DNA of 62,557 nucleotides from Chara braunii (Eukaryota > Streptophyta > Charophyceae > Charales > Characeae). A model generated the notes under the pieces. That model did no database searches. It was not told where the DNA came from and saw nothing but the letters and a program-made list of their open reading frames with translations. Each line of letters opens with the position of its first letter. Position 1 is the first letter of the stretch. The position numbers were made by a program, and so were the translations under genes. Shown here in pieces: positions 44,140-56,149 of this stretch. The DNA lies in the NCBI GenBank assembly GCA_003427395.1, contig BFEA01000237.1, positions 1,421,073 through 1,483,629 of the forward strand, read 5' to 3'.

Positions 44140-44950
44140 TAGATTGCATACTCACTAGAAAACATCTTTTGGTTTGTCAGTTCAAGATTCGAAGGACTGA
44201 TGGTTTAAGGTCCAATAGTGGTGAAATTTCTGATTTAGTTAAGCTAATAATTTATCCGCCTATTTGTAAGTAGCATCCTAAGAGCTATATCCTTCTTTTT
44301 GTTTTGATGTGCAAAGGCATCTTTGGGCTATGCAATTATTGGAAAGTTAATTCATATCGTTTATCCACATGAAGGTAATCAAAGGGGTACTACATTTTAC
44401 AGGTTTGACCTGAAAGTTGCATGTGGAAGAACCCTGAGTGCAAGGTTTATAAGTTTATAGTTCAAAAGGAAATGAAGAGAGTCACTCATCGTTATGTTGT
44501 CGAGCCCATGGACCCCGCCTCGCAATATCACGACAAAGGGCCCCCACGGCCGCGTTACACAAGAGTTGGTAGCATCTTGGAGCTTCCTCCTCCGGAGAGT
44601 CACTGTGGCGCCAACCATACATCTCACGGCTCCCCTGCGGCAGGTCGGTGTCTCCATGAGGTACAAGTTTCTCCAGTCTTGAGGAGTTGTCGCCTCCTTT
44701 AGAGATGAGCTACCGGTTCATATGTGACAGCTAGCACTGTTGTGCTAAAGGTCAAAGTTGTCACGCAGGGATCTCAAGGCCTAAAGTCGGGGTTGAGGTT
44801 TGACCCTTGGACCCCCGGCGTGGGGCTCTCCGACCCACGGACCCCAGGGGGTCCAAATTTGGAAGAAAAAACAAAGTTCTTATGCACTTCCCATGCAGAG
44901 AAATACAGGGAACCACTTTTCTTTTCCCCAAAATCTCTTTCCTCAGCGTT
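44140..44950. other. Unassigned spacer
   Basis: No recognised gene or repeat partner. GGACCCC-type repeated motif (GGACCCCCGG, GGACCCCAGGGGGTCC) occurs at 44810-44860. Confidence 0.4.
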
Positions 44951-44954
44951 GATC

Positions 44955-45535
44955 AGGCGAAGTGATTTGCAGGCGCGTCAGAATGACCTTACAGTCCGGT
45001 CCGTGTTTGTCACCCACGAGAGGGTTATTTCGTGACTCCTCCAACCTTTAAAAAAAAAAAAAACAAGGTTAGTTTTACAAAAGTAAACACATGCAGAAAT
45101 CATACTAAAATATAGGAAGAAATAAAATTAACATTTTTGCTTAATCTAAAATGATAAGAGCGGTGACATTGCAGTCGGCCTCAGTGATAGGTCCAATGTC
45201 CGAATCCAAAAAGTCGGTTTGAGTCTCGACAAAACGCACAAACACCCTGCGTCCGATCCTCTGACCTTTACGGTTCCGCCTGTACTGGGTTCGTCGCTCC
45301 CAAACCACTATAATGAAACTTTCACTATCAGAGGTGTAGTCGTGGGCCTATTGAGGCCAAAACTCAAGTTTCACTTTTACCATCCTTTCTCGACCTCAGT
45401 TATTTGGGTCCGCTATCCGATAAAAAAATTGTCACAGCCTGGACGATTCAATTCCGCTTGTGTGTAAATTCCGGTCTCACTTGTGCGCGAACTCTGAGTC
45501 AGTCCAATTATGGCTGGAAAAGTCTCGGTTCATCT
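44955..45535. repeat. Repeat family F, copy 1
   Basis: It matches 55055-55620 in the same orientation throughout (CAGGCGAAGTGATTT, CACATGCAGA.ATCATACTAAAA, AACATTTTTGCTTA, CGTGGGCCTATTGAGGCCAAA, TTCCGCTTGTGTGTAAATT). The match ends in one copy of the 59-bp unit that is amplified at 55.5-56.1 kb. It directly borders the minus-strand RT below, so it may be the downstream part of that element. Confidence 0.85.
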
Positions 45536-45885
45536 ATTAAAAAAATCATTAAGTTAGGTATAAATTCATCTAACACATCGACCATAACCTTTTGGAAGAC
45601 TGCGACACTATTGGTCCATCCCATAGGTAACATCATCATCAGGACCAATTCTAGAGGTGTGTGCATCGTAGTTAGGTATCGATCCCTCGTATCCAGTGAA
45701 ATCTCATCATATCCTAAGAAAATATCGCATGTTGAATAGATAGAGCGACTCACTGATCCCTCAGCTAAGAGGTCTGGATTCAGAATGGACCCTACATCTC
45801 TTACCGTAACCTTATTAGTTTGTTGGAGGTCATGTATCCATCGCGACTTCCTATTAGATTTCCTTATGAAAAACCATCATTCCAT
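45505..45885 (-). pseudogene. Minus-strand Ty3-type reverse transcriptase fragment
   Basis: On the minus strand, reading down from about 45885, the frame gives a basic stretch, RWIHDLQQTNKVTVRDVG, then a GRSIYS-like lead and DIFLGYDEISLDTRDRYLTT (motif A), then HTPLELV and LPMGWTNSVAVFQKVM (motif B). The catalytic YLDD-type motif (motif C) is reduced to LID and the frame then stops, where it meets family F. The sequence is unlike the chromovirus at 17 kb and belongs to a different Ty3 lineage. The lead-in upstream to about 46110 is frameshifted. Confidence 0.88.
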
Positions 45886-46347
45886 GGTACACGAGCCATG
45901 GTATAGATCCTTGCAGGTTTCACGTATCGAGGATTTATTCGACTTTTTTCTGCATCATAAAAAGTCACAGCTTCATCTGAGTTATTTCCTCCTCGGTAAT
46001 CCCTATTTCCCCTGTCCTATCACGGCTGATTGTAGCAGGTTTAACCTTACGAGCAACAATTTTGTTTTTCTTATCCCCCGTCGTAAAAGGGAATTCCTCA
46101 AAAAAGACTGACTTATGTACCTTTCGAATTCCACACGCGGTTAACGAAGTTTCGAATCTTCGCCGAAAAAAATTATGAAGTGAAAAAATTTCAACGATTT
46201 CAAAGTTCTCTGAAATTGATCTTCAGCGATTCAAAATGCGTTGAACATGTGGTAGTAATCCAAGTTGAGTTGTGTATTCACCATTTTCAGCAAACCATAT
46301 CTGTACATGTTTAAAATGGGAATTGTCTACCAGTTCAGTGTATACCC

Positions 46348-47704
46348 TGTCCAGTTGATGTAGCCCAGTGGTTAGAGCACCGGTTGGAAATGCGCATTGT
46401 GGTATGAGGTTGTGGGTTCAAAACTCCACAGTCTCGCGCATGGACACCGGCAGGCCGTTAGAATGACGCACGGCTGGACACACACACTCCCCTGGGCTGA
46501 CGCATGGTACTATTACAGACACTGCATGCGCACCACCCAGGGGATAAGTCCATGGGTATTGTATGCTGGCCTAGCCCTCACGTTGGTCACTGGTTGTTGT
46601 TGGCTTTGGTCGCTCTGATGATCTCCCCAGTCCAGATATCATACACACTAGACTCACTTCCTACGATTGTACAAGTGGTAGAACCCTCCAGTTTCATACT
46701 ACAGGTCACGGGTTCGAGTCCGGTTCGGACTCTGGGGGAGACTTGTCTCTACCATATATACCCACACACCCCAGATAGTACAATCACGACACCTTGTCTA
46801 TCACATACCATATATATATGCACATACCATACACACATATATATAGCTACTCCATATTCGTCAGGGGTGATTCTCTGGATGACCTTGGGTGGGGACGTGT
46901 GGCTCTCTTACGGGAAGCCGTTGAGGATGAGTGCCGCGCTCTTGGGTCGGGGGATGGCATGGGGGTTGGGGGTGCATGGTGATACCATGGCAGTCCAATG
47001 GTTGGGACGGAGTGCCTTGTAGGGAAACCAATGTCGAATTAAGGGGTGTATCCTACTTTCGTTGCATCCAAGGTGAGGAGTGAGTTGGCAGCGGTTGGTC
47101 GAGGGTAGTTGATGATGGACGAGGTCTCCTCCAATACCACTGGTCAATTCCCCCTGGTGAATAACAAGGTACACACACACAGTCAGGTACTGCTAGAGGT
47201 AGTGCGAGCACCTCTTACCAGTACGCAGTACTCAATCGTAGAGGCTCCGTGGTGGGGAGCAACATATAACCATACATATATATATATAGCCCACAGACAC
47301 ACATCCACGATACACAAACACACACACGCATCACAAATGGCTGGGTGGAGATCACGCAGGGACCAATAGGTGATTGTTAGAGCCTAGCGTCCGAAGTACC
47401 CCTACGGCAAGGTTCGTTCGACTATGCTTCAACCAAGGGCTAGGTCGCTCGCCCTTGTGCCTGTCGTTACTGTTCGGTCCAAGTCCCCCTCGATACTGGT
47501 GGGGTGACGATCATAAGTGCTGGTCACGCTAAGGTAGGATAGTAGGGATACGAGATACGCTAGGAGTATCGACGTGAGGTTGGGATGGGTGGTGGCCTTG
47601 CCTTCCCAAAGCGACCAGGGTAGACTGGTTCCGGCAATCAACGTGTGCCTAGTAACCGGCCTCTGCAATACCCTGGACTTAAAAAAAAAAAAAAAAAAAA
47701 AAAA
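46348..47704 (+). mobile_element. Polyadenylated retroposon with a tRNA-like head
   Basis: It is bounded by AGTTCAGTGTATACCC (46332-46347) and AGTTCAGTGTGTACCC (47704-47719), a 15/16 target-site duplication, and ends in A24 (47681-47704). Near its start TAGCCCAGTGGTTAGAGC (46361-46378) and GGGTTCAAAACTCC (46414-46427) resemble tRNA boxes A and B. A second pair, ACAAGTGGTAGAAC and GGGTTCGAGTCC (46710-46721), lies 300 bp further. About 1.3 kb is long for a SINE, so it may be a nested or composite element. Confidence 0.75.
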
Positions 47705-49740
47705 GTTCAGTGTGTACCCCCTTGTGTGAGTTTGTGTTGACGTTGAACAATCTGAAGATATTGAAGTGATGAATCATTTGAATAAGTTGAAGCGTATGCC
47801 CATGTGTGAGTATGAAGATGTTGAAGTGATGAATGCATTGAATCAACTGAAGTATACCCCCATGTGTGAGTCTGTGTCGATGTTCAACAATCTATAAATA
47901 TTGAAGTGATGAAACATTTGAATAAGTTGAAGTATACCCCCGTGTGTGAATCCGTGTATACGTTCAACAATCTGGAGATACTTAAGTGGTCGACCTTTTG
48001 AATAAACTGAAGTATAGCCCCATGCGTGAGTATGTGTTGACGCTAAAAAATTTAAAGATATTGAAGTAATGAATCATTTGAATAAGGTGAAGTATACCTC
48101 CATGTGTGAGTCTGTGTAGACGCTGAATAATCTGGAGATATTGAAGTGATGAATCATTTGAATCAGTTGATATATCCTCTTTCGTGTCTCCATGTTGAAG
48201 CTGAACAGTCTGAAGATACTGAAGTGATGAATCTTTTGAATAAGTTGAACTATACCCCGATGTGTGAGTCTGTGTTGACGCAAAACAATCTGAAGATATT
48301 GAAGTGATGAATCCTTTGTATAAGTTAAAGTCTACGGTTATGTGCGAGTTCGTTGTAGACGTTGAACAATCAGTAGATACTAAGTGATGAATCCTTTGAA
48401 TGAGTTGAAGTACACCCCCTTGTGTGAATCCGCATTCACAGTAAACAATATGAAGATATTGAAGTGGTGAATCATTTGAATAAGTTGAAGTATACCCCTC
48501 TGTGTGAGTCTGTACACACACTGAACAATCTTGAGATATTGAATTGATAAATCATTTGAATAAGCGGAAGTATACCCCCATGTGTGAGACTGTGTAGACA
48601 TTGAACATGGGAGTATACTTCAGTTTATTCAAAGGATTCATCACTTCGCAGATGGGGGTATATTTCAGCTTATTCAAAGAATTCACCACTTGAATAAGTT
48701 CAAATTCTCTAGTGTTTATACGCGTGTTCTAATGGTTAGAATGGTTTAAGAAGTCCTTGCAGTTCATGTCTCCCATGCAATGGCTAGATATCGAAGTGTT
48801 GAATACTTTGAACATGCCGAACAAGGTGTCTCTCTTGCAAGGGTTAGATTGGTTGAAGATCCTCCAATTCATGAACGTTCTGAAAATTTAGAATTGTCGA
48901 ACTCTTTGAAAATCCTGAACAGGGTGCATGCATACCACGAATAAGTTGAAGTACACCCTCTTGTGTCAGTTCGTACACATGTTGAACAATCTGGAGTTAC
49001 TGAAGTGATGAATCCTTTGAATAAACTGAAGTACACAACCCCTGGTGTGAATCCACATTCACGGTGAACATCTGAAGATATTGAAGTGATTAATCATTTG
49101 AATAAGCTGAAATATACCCCCTTGTGTGAGTCTGTATGCACACTGAACAATCTTGAGATATTGAACTGATGAATTATTTCAATAAGCGGAAGTATACCCC
49201 CATGCGTGAGCCGGTGTAGACGCTGAACATGGGAGTATACTTTAGCTTATTCAAAGGATTCATCACTTCACAGATGGGGGTATACTTCAGCTTATTCAAA
49301 GAATTCACCACTTCAATATCTTCAGATTCTCCATTGTTTATACGAGTGTTCTAATGGCTAGATTGGTTCAAGAAGGCATTGCAGTTCATGTCTCCCATGC
49401 AATGGCTAGATATTGAAGCGTTGAATACTTCGAACATGACGAATAGGGTGCCTTCCATGGAAGGGCTAGATTGCTTGAAGATGTCCCTCCAATTTATGAA
49501 CGTTCTGAAAATTTTGAATTGTCGAACTCTTTGAAAATCCTGAAGAGGGTGCATACCATGAATAAGTTGAAGTACACCCCATTGTGTCAGTCCGTATACA
49601 TGCTGAACAATCTGGAGTTGTTGAAATGATGAATCCTTCGAATAAACTGAAGCATACCCCCTTGTGTGAGTCTGTATACATGTTGAACAATCTGCAGATA
49701 TTAAAACGATGAATCATTTAAATAAGCAGAAGTACTATCT
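47705..49740. repeat. 80-bp tandem array with inverted blocks
   Basis: Units of about 79-82 bp (GTATACCCCCATGTGTGAGT, GTTGAACAATCTGAAGATA, TTGAAGTGATGAATC, TTTGAATAAGTTGAA) run from 47705 to 48605. A 340-bp block that starts with inverted unit pieces (CATGGGAGTATACTTCAG) and TTTATACG.GTGTTCTAATGG occurs at 48605-48945 and again at 49222-49565, a higher-order duplication of about 617 bp. Further direct units fill 48946-49221 and 49566-49740. Confidence 0.9.
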
Positions 49741-49999
49741 TCAGATTGTTCAGCGTCTGCACGAACTCACACAAGAGGGTACACACTGAACTAGACAATT
49801 CCCGTTTTAAGCATGTACAAATATGGTTTGCTGAAAATGGTGAATACACTACTCAACTTAGATTACTACCACATGTTCAGCGCATTTTGAATCGCTGAAA
49901 ATCAATTTCAGAGAAGGTTGAAATCGTTGAAATTTCTTCACTTCAGAATTTTTTTCAGCGAAGATTCGGAACTTCAACGCATGTGATCTCACTCCCCCT

Positions 50000-50800
50000 T
50001 CATCCTCCATCTCCATCTTTGTCCAGGCGGAGCACCACATCTGGTGGGTCCGCCACACAAAGAGACAGAGAGAGAAAGAGTTATAGAGAGTCACGGTTGT
50101 GAGAGAGAGAGAGTCACGGTTGTTGCCGCATACCTGTTTCTCCTCCTGCTGCATTCACGCTCCTCCCACTATTTCTAAGTTTTTCATTATCCATCCCCCC
50201 CCTTCATTCGCTTGGTCCCTCTGTTGGTCGTTGTCGCTCTCCCTCCTTTTTTACCCTTCTCCTTCCACGTGCTCCTTGGTTATCCTCCTTTGTCCTCCTC
50301 CTGCTTCCTCCTCCTTCGGATCATCCATCATAGTCGTGCTATCTCCTGCTCCGCCGTCCTCGTCTATCCTCCTCATCTTCCCCAATCATTGTTCTCGTCA
50401 CGATCGCCATGAACTTTTTCAGAGTCACTGTGTATGTCAAGGTGGTCTTCCCACTCTCCTCCTCCATCTAGGCTCCTCCTCGGGCTCCTTCTCAAGTTGT
50501 TCGCCCTTCTCCATAGGTTGCGCTCCTCGACACTTCGTCTCCTATTATTCTCCCTTCATCCTCTTGGCCTCACCCATTATCAGTCTCGTCACCGACGCCA
50601 CGGTCTTCATCAGCGTGACCATGCCCTCCTCCTCCTCCCGTTGTTCGCTTTTCTTCATCTCTCCTCCCTTTATCTCCGATAATTTTCCCTTCATCCTCTT
50701 GGCCTCGACGTTTCGGCACTACACAATGTACAGAGAGAGAGAGAGAGAGGGAGAGAGAGAGAGAGATAGAGTTAGTTTTTCATCGATAGGATGAGCAACG
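50000..50800 (+). other. Pyrimidine-rich stretch, no gene
   Basis: After GGTGGGTCCGCCACACA (50037-50053, shared with 22026-22042) comes CTCCTCC-type sequence to about 50700, then (GA)n at 50733-50766. A 231-codon frame at 50099-50794 is Ser/Pro/Leu-rich, overlaps others of similar length and has no domain. Confidence 0.5.
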
Positions 50801-50944
50801 CACCGGCAAACACGCTACTTCGATAGGATGAGAAAAACCAAATGAATCTTCCGCTAGAACATCGAAATATACATTACTACATGGACGCTCGTACACACGT
50901 GTGTGTGTGTGTGTGTGTGTGGCAGAGAGAGAGAGGGGGGGGGG

Positions 50945-51015
<71 letters not shown>

Positions 51016-51222
51016 CCAGCCATGCACGCACAGACATAGAGAGAGGCTACTTCCATCGATAGAATGAGAGAAATCATAATGAATCACACACACACACACA
51101 CACGTGCACGCATAAAGTAGTGTATATTTGGATGTTCTAGCGGTAGATTACGAGATTCATTCGATTTTGCTCATCTTATCGATGGAAGTAGCCTCTTTCT
51201 ATCTCTCTGCGTGCATGGATGG

Positions 51223-51294
<72 letters not shown>

Positions 51295-51344
51295 NNNNNN
51301 NNNNNNNNNNNNNNNNNNNNNNNNNNNNNNNNNNNNNNNNNNNN

Positions 51345-51420
<76 letters not shown>
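50763..51420. repeat. Large inverted repeat around (GA)/(CT) microsatellites
   Basis: Sequence near 50800-50880 (GATGAG, CCGCTAGAACATC.AAATATACA) recurs inverted near 51115-51185. The segment after the (GA)n tract at 50937-51010 (GTTTTCCAGCCATGCACGCA...GGCTACTTCCATCGAT, 51011-51062) recurs inverted at 51180-51228 and is followed by a (CT)n tract (51228-51419). So two palindromic arms each carry a purine/pyrimidine microsatellite. (GT)n at 50899-50921 and (CA)n at 51087-51103 mirror each other too. Confidence 0.85.
51295..51344. other. Assembly gap, 50 N
   Basis: Fifty undetermined bases inside the (CT)n tract, a conventional unknown-length gap; the true (CT)n length is not known. Confidence 0.98.
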
Positions 51421-51424
<4 letters not shown>

Positions 51425-51429
51425 CCAGT

Positions 51430-53520
51430 GCTGAAAGTAGCCTCTCTCTCCCAAAAATGTCGGTCTCCAAGGAGCTATGTTTCGTTTTCTTCAGCACTGT
51501 CCGGATTTGGAGAAACCCTCTTAATTTTTGCCATTCCCCCCCCATCGGGACCCCCAATCTAGGTCACTGATCCTGGGTGCTTTCTTTTATTTCCGCCGCA
51601 TTTCTTAAAAAAATCTACGTGATCCTCCGAGATTTCGCTCTCGTCCTCCCACTCGTTCAAAACCGAATCGTCACACTCGCCCTCCTTTCCTTCGCTCGAA
51701 CTCTACAAGGCCATATATTAAAGATCAAGCTCAAATCGTCCAAGGAGCGGTTGACTACAGTCTATGGTTCGGAATAACCCAGACAGTCCAGTCACATAGT
51801 TAGAAGGGAACCTAAGCTCTCGGTCGAAAGTGGTCCAAAACCCAACTGGTTGCTTGATCCTAAGGGACTCCCTAGAACTTCTAGGCAAAGTTGCCCGAAT
51901 TAGTTCGACTTACTCAATACCTGACTCCCCAAATCGAGGCCCCGTTTATCCACAAATCATAGTATGTATAATCCTTATCGCTACACAAAAAAAGTATTTT
52001 TATCTCCAGGAAGGACCATTGGACATGGATGAAGTGGTTTATTCCCCCTATAAAATCTTCTAAGACAAAAATCAGGACCGACAGATGGACCGCTCGCTCT
52101 GAGTGGGTTAGGAATCCGTTATCGGTAAGCTAGAGATGTATGTATATCGACTCAAACTTGTTTTCGTCCCTATTTTTTTCCCCCATGGACCCTTTTTGCT
52201 TCGGCGTGCAAGAATCCTTTTGCGACCACTTCGTCTAGCCAAGTATAGGAGTCCAAGTCCGGTACGGCACCCAACGCAGAATCCTTATAGCCTCGGTCTA
52301 ATGATCGAAGATTAACGTTACCGAGTGCAGTTGTTTGGTAATAAAGGTATTTTTTCCCCCCTATTATCCCATCAAAAACCTATTGAAGCCACAGCCAATA
52401 ACCAGACCCAGACCGCAGTAATACTGATCTCCAGGATCTGTCAACCTTTCCCCTCTTTGACCTTTCTACTGCTTTCCCTGGTAACGTAAACTTTATTCAA
52501 TCTTCACCAATAAACTCATGCTCTTCGTAAGAAAATTGGCGGAGTCTCCCTGGATACTCCTCGTCGTATCGCATCTTCTAGTCCTCTACAGGTTCGGCGT
52601 CCAATACCCTCCCCCTATCTATCTCTCCAGTTACCGTCGCCCTGCGTACCTCCGCTCGAATCCTAAAAATGACACGCCTCAACTCCCTACAAGAAGGAAT
52701 ATCCCTGTCTAGATAATAAGTAGCCATGAAAGTTCCTCAGTAGAGGGGCTGAACTGGAAAGCTTTACGGAGAACGACGACCAATCGTTGGTGACGATCAG
52801 CGCTCCCGAACACCCCCCTAACTAGGAAACTAGGGACTACTATAGCTCTCAGTGTCGTGGTTCTCGGCTACTCCTAATCATAGGCGTACCTGACTTTTTG
52901 TATCCTCAAAAAAATTAGCAAAAGGGTGCGAGCAGTACCTAGAGCTAAGAGCAGTCAGACTAGGTAGTGCTCGACGGTGTCTTGTGGTGTTTATGGCCAT
53001 GTATTTCCACTCGTTATGCAGCAAGTATATCCCGACGTTTACCTCTGCGACTAGTGGCATCTGCTTTTTATCCCTCGTAACACAACCCCTAGGCTCACAT
53101 GAGATCCTTACCCATACAAAGATCTTTTCTCTCACAGTTAGTCCTTGCTCTCTAGTTTGTCTGTATTTACTTCTTCCTTCTAAGGGAAGGCTTACTAGCT
53201 CATGAGACCCCCTGTCACGCCTCGAGTGGATCTCCATTTGAAATTTTATAAATATTATTCCTAAGCAAGGTAAGGAGTCATAGTTCCTCTAAACTGATTC
53301 AAACCCAGTGCCCGCTCTCAGACTGGTGAGGTCATAGACCCACACGATAGACTCCCGTCGAACACTTTTGTAACCTCTCAAGACGTCAATAGGCCTAGGA
53401 AAGAACCGTCCTCTGACATATCTTTCCCTACCCTCGTGTCGAGAAGGAGGATGGCTCAATATACCATCATCGATGGTCTGCCCTCTCCGCCGCAAACTGG
53501 ATACAAGCTGGCTAACTCAT
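51430..53520. other. No gene recognised
   Basis: The longest frame (52878-53237, minus, 119 codons) matches nothing I recognise and is surrounded by stops. A block with AACTCTCTAGG-type features was not assigned. Neighbouring mixed-frame sequence could be an old retrotransposon but shows no clear RT, RNase H or integrase motif. Confidence 0.4.
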
Positions 53521-53529
53521 GTGCCTCGG

Positions 53530-54450
53530 TTGTGTGTCCTAACAACAGGCAACGGATGAAATTAAACGCAATTGTACCCGTTGAATAGCCCGCGGAGCCC
53601 CCTTTGAATCCCATTTAATGGAAAAACGGGGGTCTCCCATTAAATCCGAAAAAATGGATTGCGGGTGTTGGGCCTCGGACACGTGGCCCTACGCACCCAA
53701 ACACTAAACTAGAAAAAAAAAAAAAAAAAAAAAAAAATTGCCCCCCCCCTACGAGTCTCCGAACCTACCAGGAAGTCTTTTAAACCACTACGAGCCCTAA
53801 ATCCCCCTTCCCCCGCCCGCCCCATCCTATCGTCCCCAAACCTACCCGGAAGTATGTTTGTATGTGTGTGTATGTATGTGCGTGATTGTTGGTATGTGTG
53901 TGTGTGTGTGTGTGCATGTGTGTTTGTGTTTATGTGTGTTTATGTGTGTTTGTGTGTTTGTGTGTTGTGTGTTTGTGTGTTGTGTGTGTGTGTGCGTGTC
54001 ATTTTTTCTTTTTTTTTAAATTATTTTTATATTTTTGATTTTTTTTAATAAATACAAAGTTCAAGAAAATAAAATGAAATGTTGTTGTACATCTTGAAAG
54101 ATCCACAACCCTTTATTTTTTATTTGTTTCTCTGCTTTTGTTTTAGCCCTAAAATAATCTTTGTGAAAAAAAAAAAAAAAAACACTTATTTCATTTTTAT
54201 TTATTTATTATNTTTNTNTTTTTTTTTTTTTTTAATATAGTCAAAGTTAAAAAATAAAAATAAAAATATAAGATTGTATACCTTTAAAATAACTACAATC
54301 CCATATTTGTTTTTTATTTTTTAGGGGGATTATTTTAGCCCACGAAACAAATGTTTGCGGACCCCGTTGTAACCCATCTAACGGGCTTTTAACGGGGATT
54401 CAACATCATTTCAACATGGAACCCAGGTTGAATTAATTTTCGGACACACA
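53530..54450. mobile_element. Possible TIR element
   Basis: Left TTGTGTGTCCTAACAACAGG and right end reading inverted CTGTGTGTCCGAAAATTAA share the first 12 bases of an inverted terminus, with further partial matches (CCCGTTGAATAGCCCG against CCCGTTAAAAGCCCG). The interior has a poly-A, a TG microsatellite and low complexity. No coding. Evidence is weak. Confidence 0.4.
53850..54000 (+). repeat. (TG)n-rich microsatellite
   Basis: TGTGTATG/TGTGTTTG imperfect dinucleotide repeat of about 150 bp. Single Ns at 54212, 54216 and 54218 lie in the following T-rich tract. Confidence 0.95.
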
Positions 54451-55055
54451 GTGTCTTAGGGTGGACCGAAGTCACATGTGAACAAAGAGGCCACTTGTGC
54501 GACCTTACCCCATCCATGCCTCTACTCGGCCTACCTCAGGCATGGTCTCACCCCGAAAAATGTCGTTAATCAAGTTCCCCATCTATCCATCTTGATCGAC
54601 CAGCCTATTTAATTTCCCTCTCAAACTCCTTACAAATCCGGAGAGTTTCTCCCCTCTCATTCAGTCCATCCAATTTGTCGCATGCTCTCGATTTTCTCTC
54701 AAGGAATTAAAATTGGGCGGATTGAAAAAGGTAGGGAATCGGAATTTATCGCCCTCGGTCACAAACTTATACAAATAGAGAAGTGGGAAAATTTAAATAT
54801 CAAGAGGATAATTCAAAATCAACAATCAAGAAATCAACCACCTCATCGGGATCGCTGAGTGGGGCTCGGATCGCCAGTCGCCACGCTCGCTCCTCGACGC
54901 ACCCTGCACAGTCAAGAAAAATCCCCAATGTCAGCGACGCCGTCTATGGGGTGATCTCACATTTACAAATACTAGCTCCACACCTCTACGGTCGCAGTCG
55001 GACCAAAGTCCTCAGAGGTAGCGTTGCCCAACAACAGCGCTACTCTCGATCAGGC
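54450..55055. other. No feature recognised
   Basis: Short frames only; the region borders repeat family F copy 2. Confidence 0.4.
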
Positions 55056-55620
55056 GAAGTGATTTTTCGACACGTCGGAACGACCCTATAGTCCACCCCG
55101 TGTTTGCCACCCACAGGAGCGTTGTTCTGAAGCTCCTGCAACTTGGAAAAAAAAAAGGTTAGTTTCACAAAACTAAACACATGCAGAGATCATACTAAAA
55201 AATAGGAAGAAAAAAAAATAACATTTTTGCTTAGTTTAAAATGATAGGAGCGACGACACAGCAGCCGACCTCAGTCATGGGTCCAATCTCCGAATCCGAA
55301 AAGTTAGTTTGAGTCCCGACATAACGCATAAACACCATGCGCCTAACCCCCCGACCTATAAGGTACTGCCTGTAGCGGGTTTGTCGGTTCCAGGGCATTG
55401 TACAAAAACTTTTACTATCAGAGGAGTAGTCGCGGGCCTATTGAGGCCAAAGCGCAAATTCCACTTTTATCATCCCTCCTTAGCCTCAGTTATTCGGGCC
55501 TGTTGTCCGATAAAAACTTTGTCACTGACTGGACGAGTCGATTCCGCTTGTGTGTAAATTTTGGTCTCACTCGTGAGCAAACTATGGCCCAGTCCCGTAA
55601 TGGCTGGAAAAGTCCCGCTT
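55055..55620. repeat. Repeat family F, copy 2
   Basis: Collinear with 44955-45535 for about 560 bp, starting GATCAGGCGAAGTGATTT and running through GGGCCTATTGAGGCCAAA to TTGGTCTCACTCGTG. Unlike copy 1 it does not lead into the RT but into a minisatellite. Confidence 0.9.
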
Positions 55621-56075
55621 CGGTCCTCCCACGCGTAATTCCTGATCCGAGTGCAATAATGGCGGGAAGATAGTCTGACCACACGTAAATACTGGTCTCG
55701 GTTCAATTGTGGCTGGAAAAGTCACGGTCCTTCGCACGTTTAATCTGGTTCTGGTCCAATAAAGTCCGAAAAAGTCTCATTCAAACTTCGTCGAGCACGA
55801 ATTATGGTCCCAAGGCCAATTAAGGCAGAAAGTATTATGTTCATGCCTAATCGCACATATATTTCAGTCTCCGTCCAATTGAGGCGGATAAAATCACGCT
55901 TCAGTCCTCTCACGAGTAAATCTAGGTCCCGACCTAATTAAGGCCGAAAGAGCCCTGTTCTAGTCCCTCTGCGTGTAACCCCAGGTCCCAGCTCAATTAA
56001 GGCTAAAAGCGGGGTCGTTCTGGTCCAACCACGCATAGATCCTGGTCCTGGTTTAATTTCGCCCGAAAGGCCCTA
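55530..56075 (+). repeat. Minisatellite of about 59 bp, about 9 units
   Basis: The landmark CCAATTAAGGC(G/C)GAAA and variants recur at 55591, 55650, 55704, 55755, 55816, 55877, 55935, 55994 and 56053, spaced 51-62 bp. Each is preceded by a TTC(A/G)GTCC...CACG..TAA block. Copy 1 of family F has a single unit. The array has expanded at this copy only. Confidence 0.88.
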
Positions 56076-56149
56076 CTCGTACCCCCCGGCTATGCGTCAA
56101 CCTTCTTGTTGCTCGCGCAATCATTACCTCTTGGCCCTCGCACTCGTGC

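Larger units (their letters stand above)
46134..49982. mobile_element. Element with about 210-bp terminal inverted repeats
   Basis: Left arm 46134-46347 and right arm 49770-49982 are inverted repeats at roughly 90 percent identity by eye, including GAATCTTCGC(C/T)GAAAAAAATT, TTCAACGATTTCAA, CTGAACATGTGGTAGTAAT and CATTTTCAGCAAACCATAT. Inside are an 80-bp tandem array and its inverted sub-copies. No transposase frame. Together they look like a large non-autonomous foldback or MULE-like element, interrupted by a retroposon. Confidence 0.85.

Noticed and set aside
50099-50794. 231-codon frame
   Set aside because: It is pyrimidine-rich, Ser/Pro/Leu-rich, overlapped by comparable frames, and has no recognised domain or conservation evidence.
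51128-51570. Frames of 119-144 codons across the CT tract and N gap
   Set aside because: They translate a dinucleotide repeat and undetermined bases.
52878-53237. Minus-strand 119-codon frame as a gene
   Set aside because: No recognisable motif; neighbours are unassigned and it is short; mentioned only as part of an unassigned stretch.
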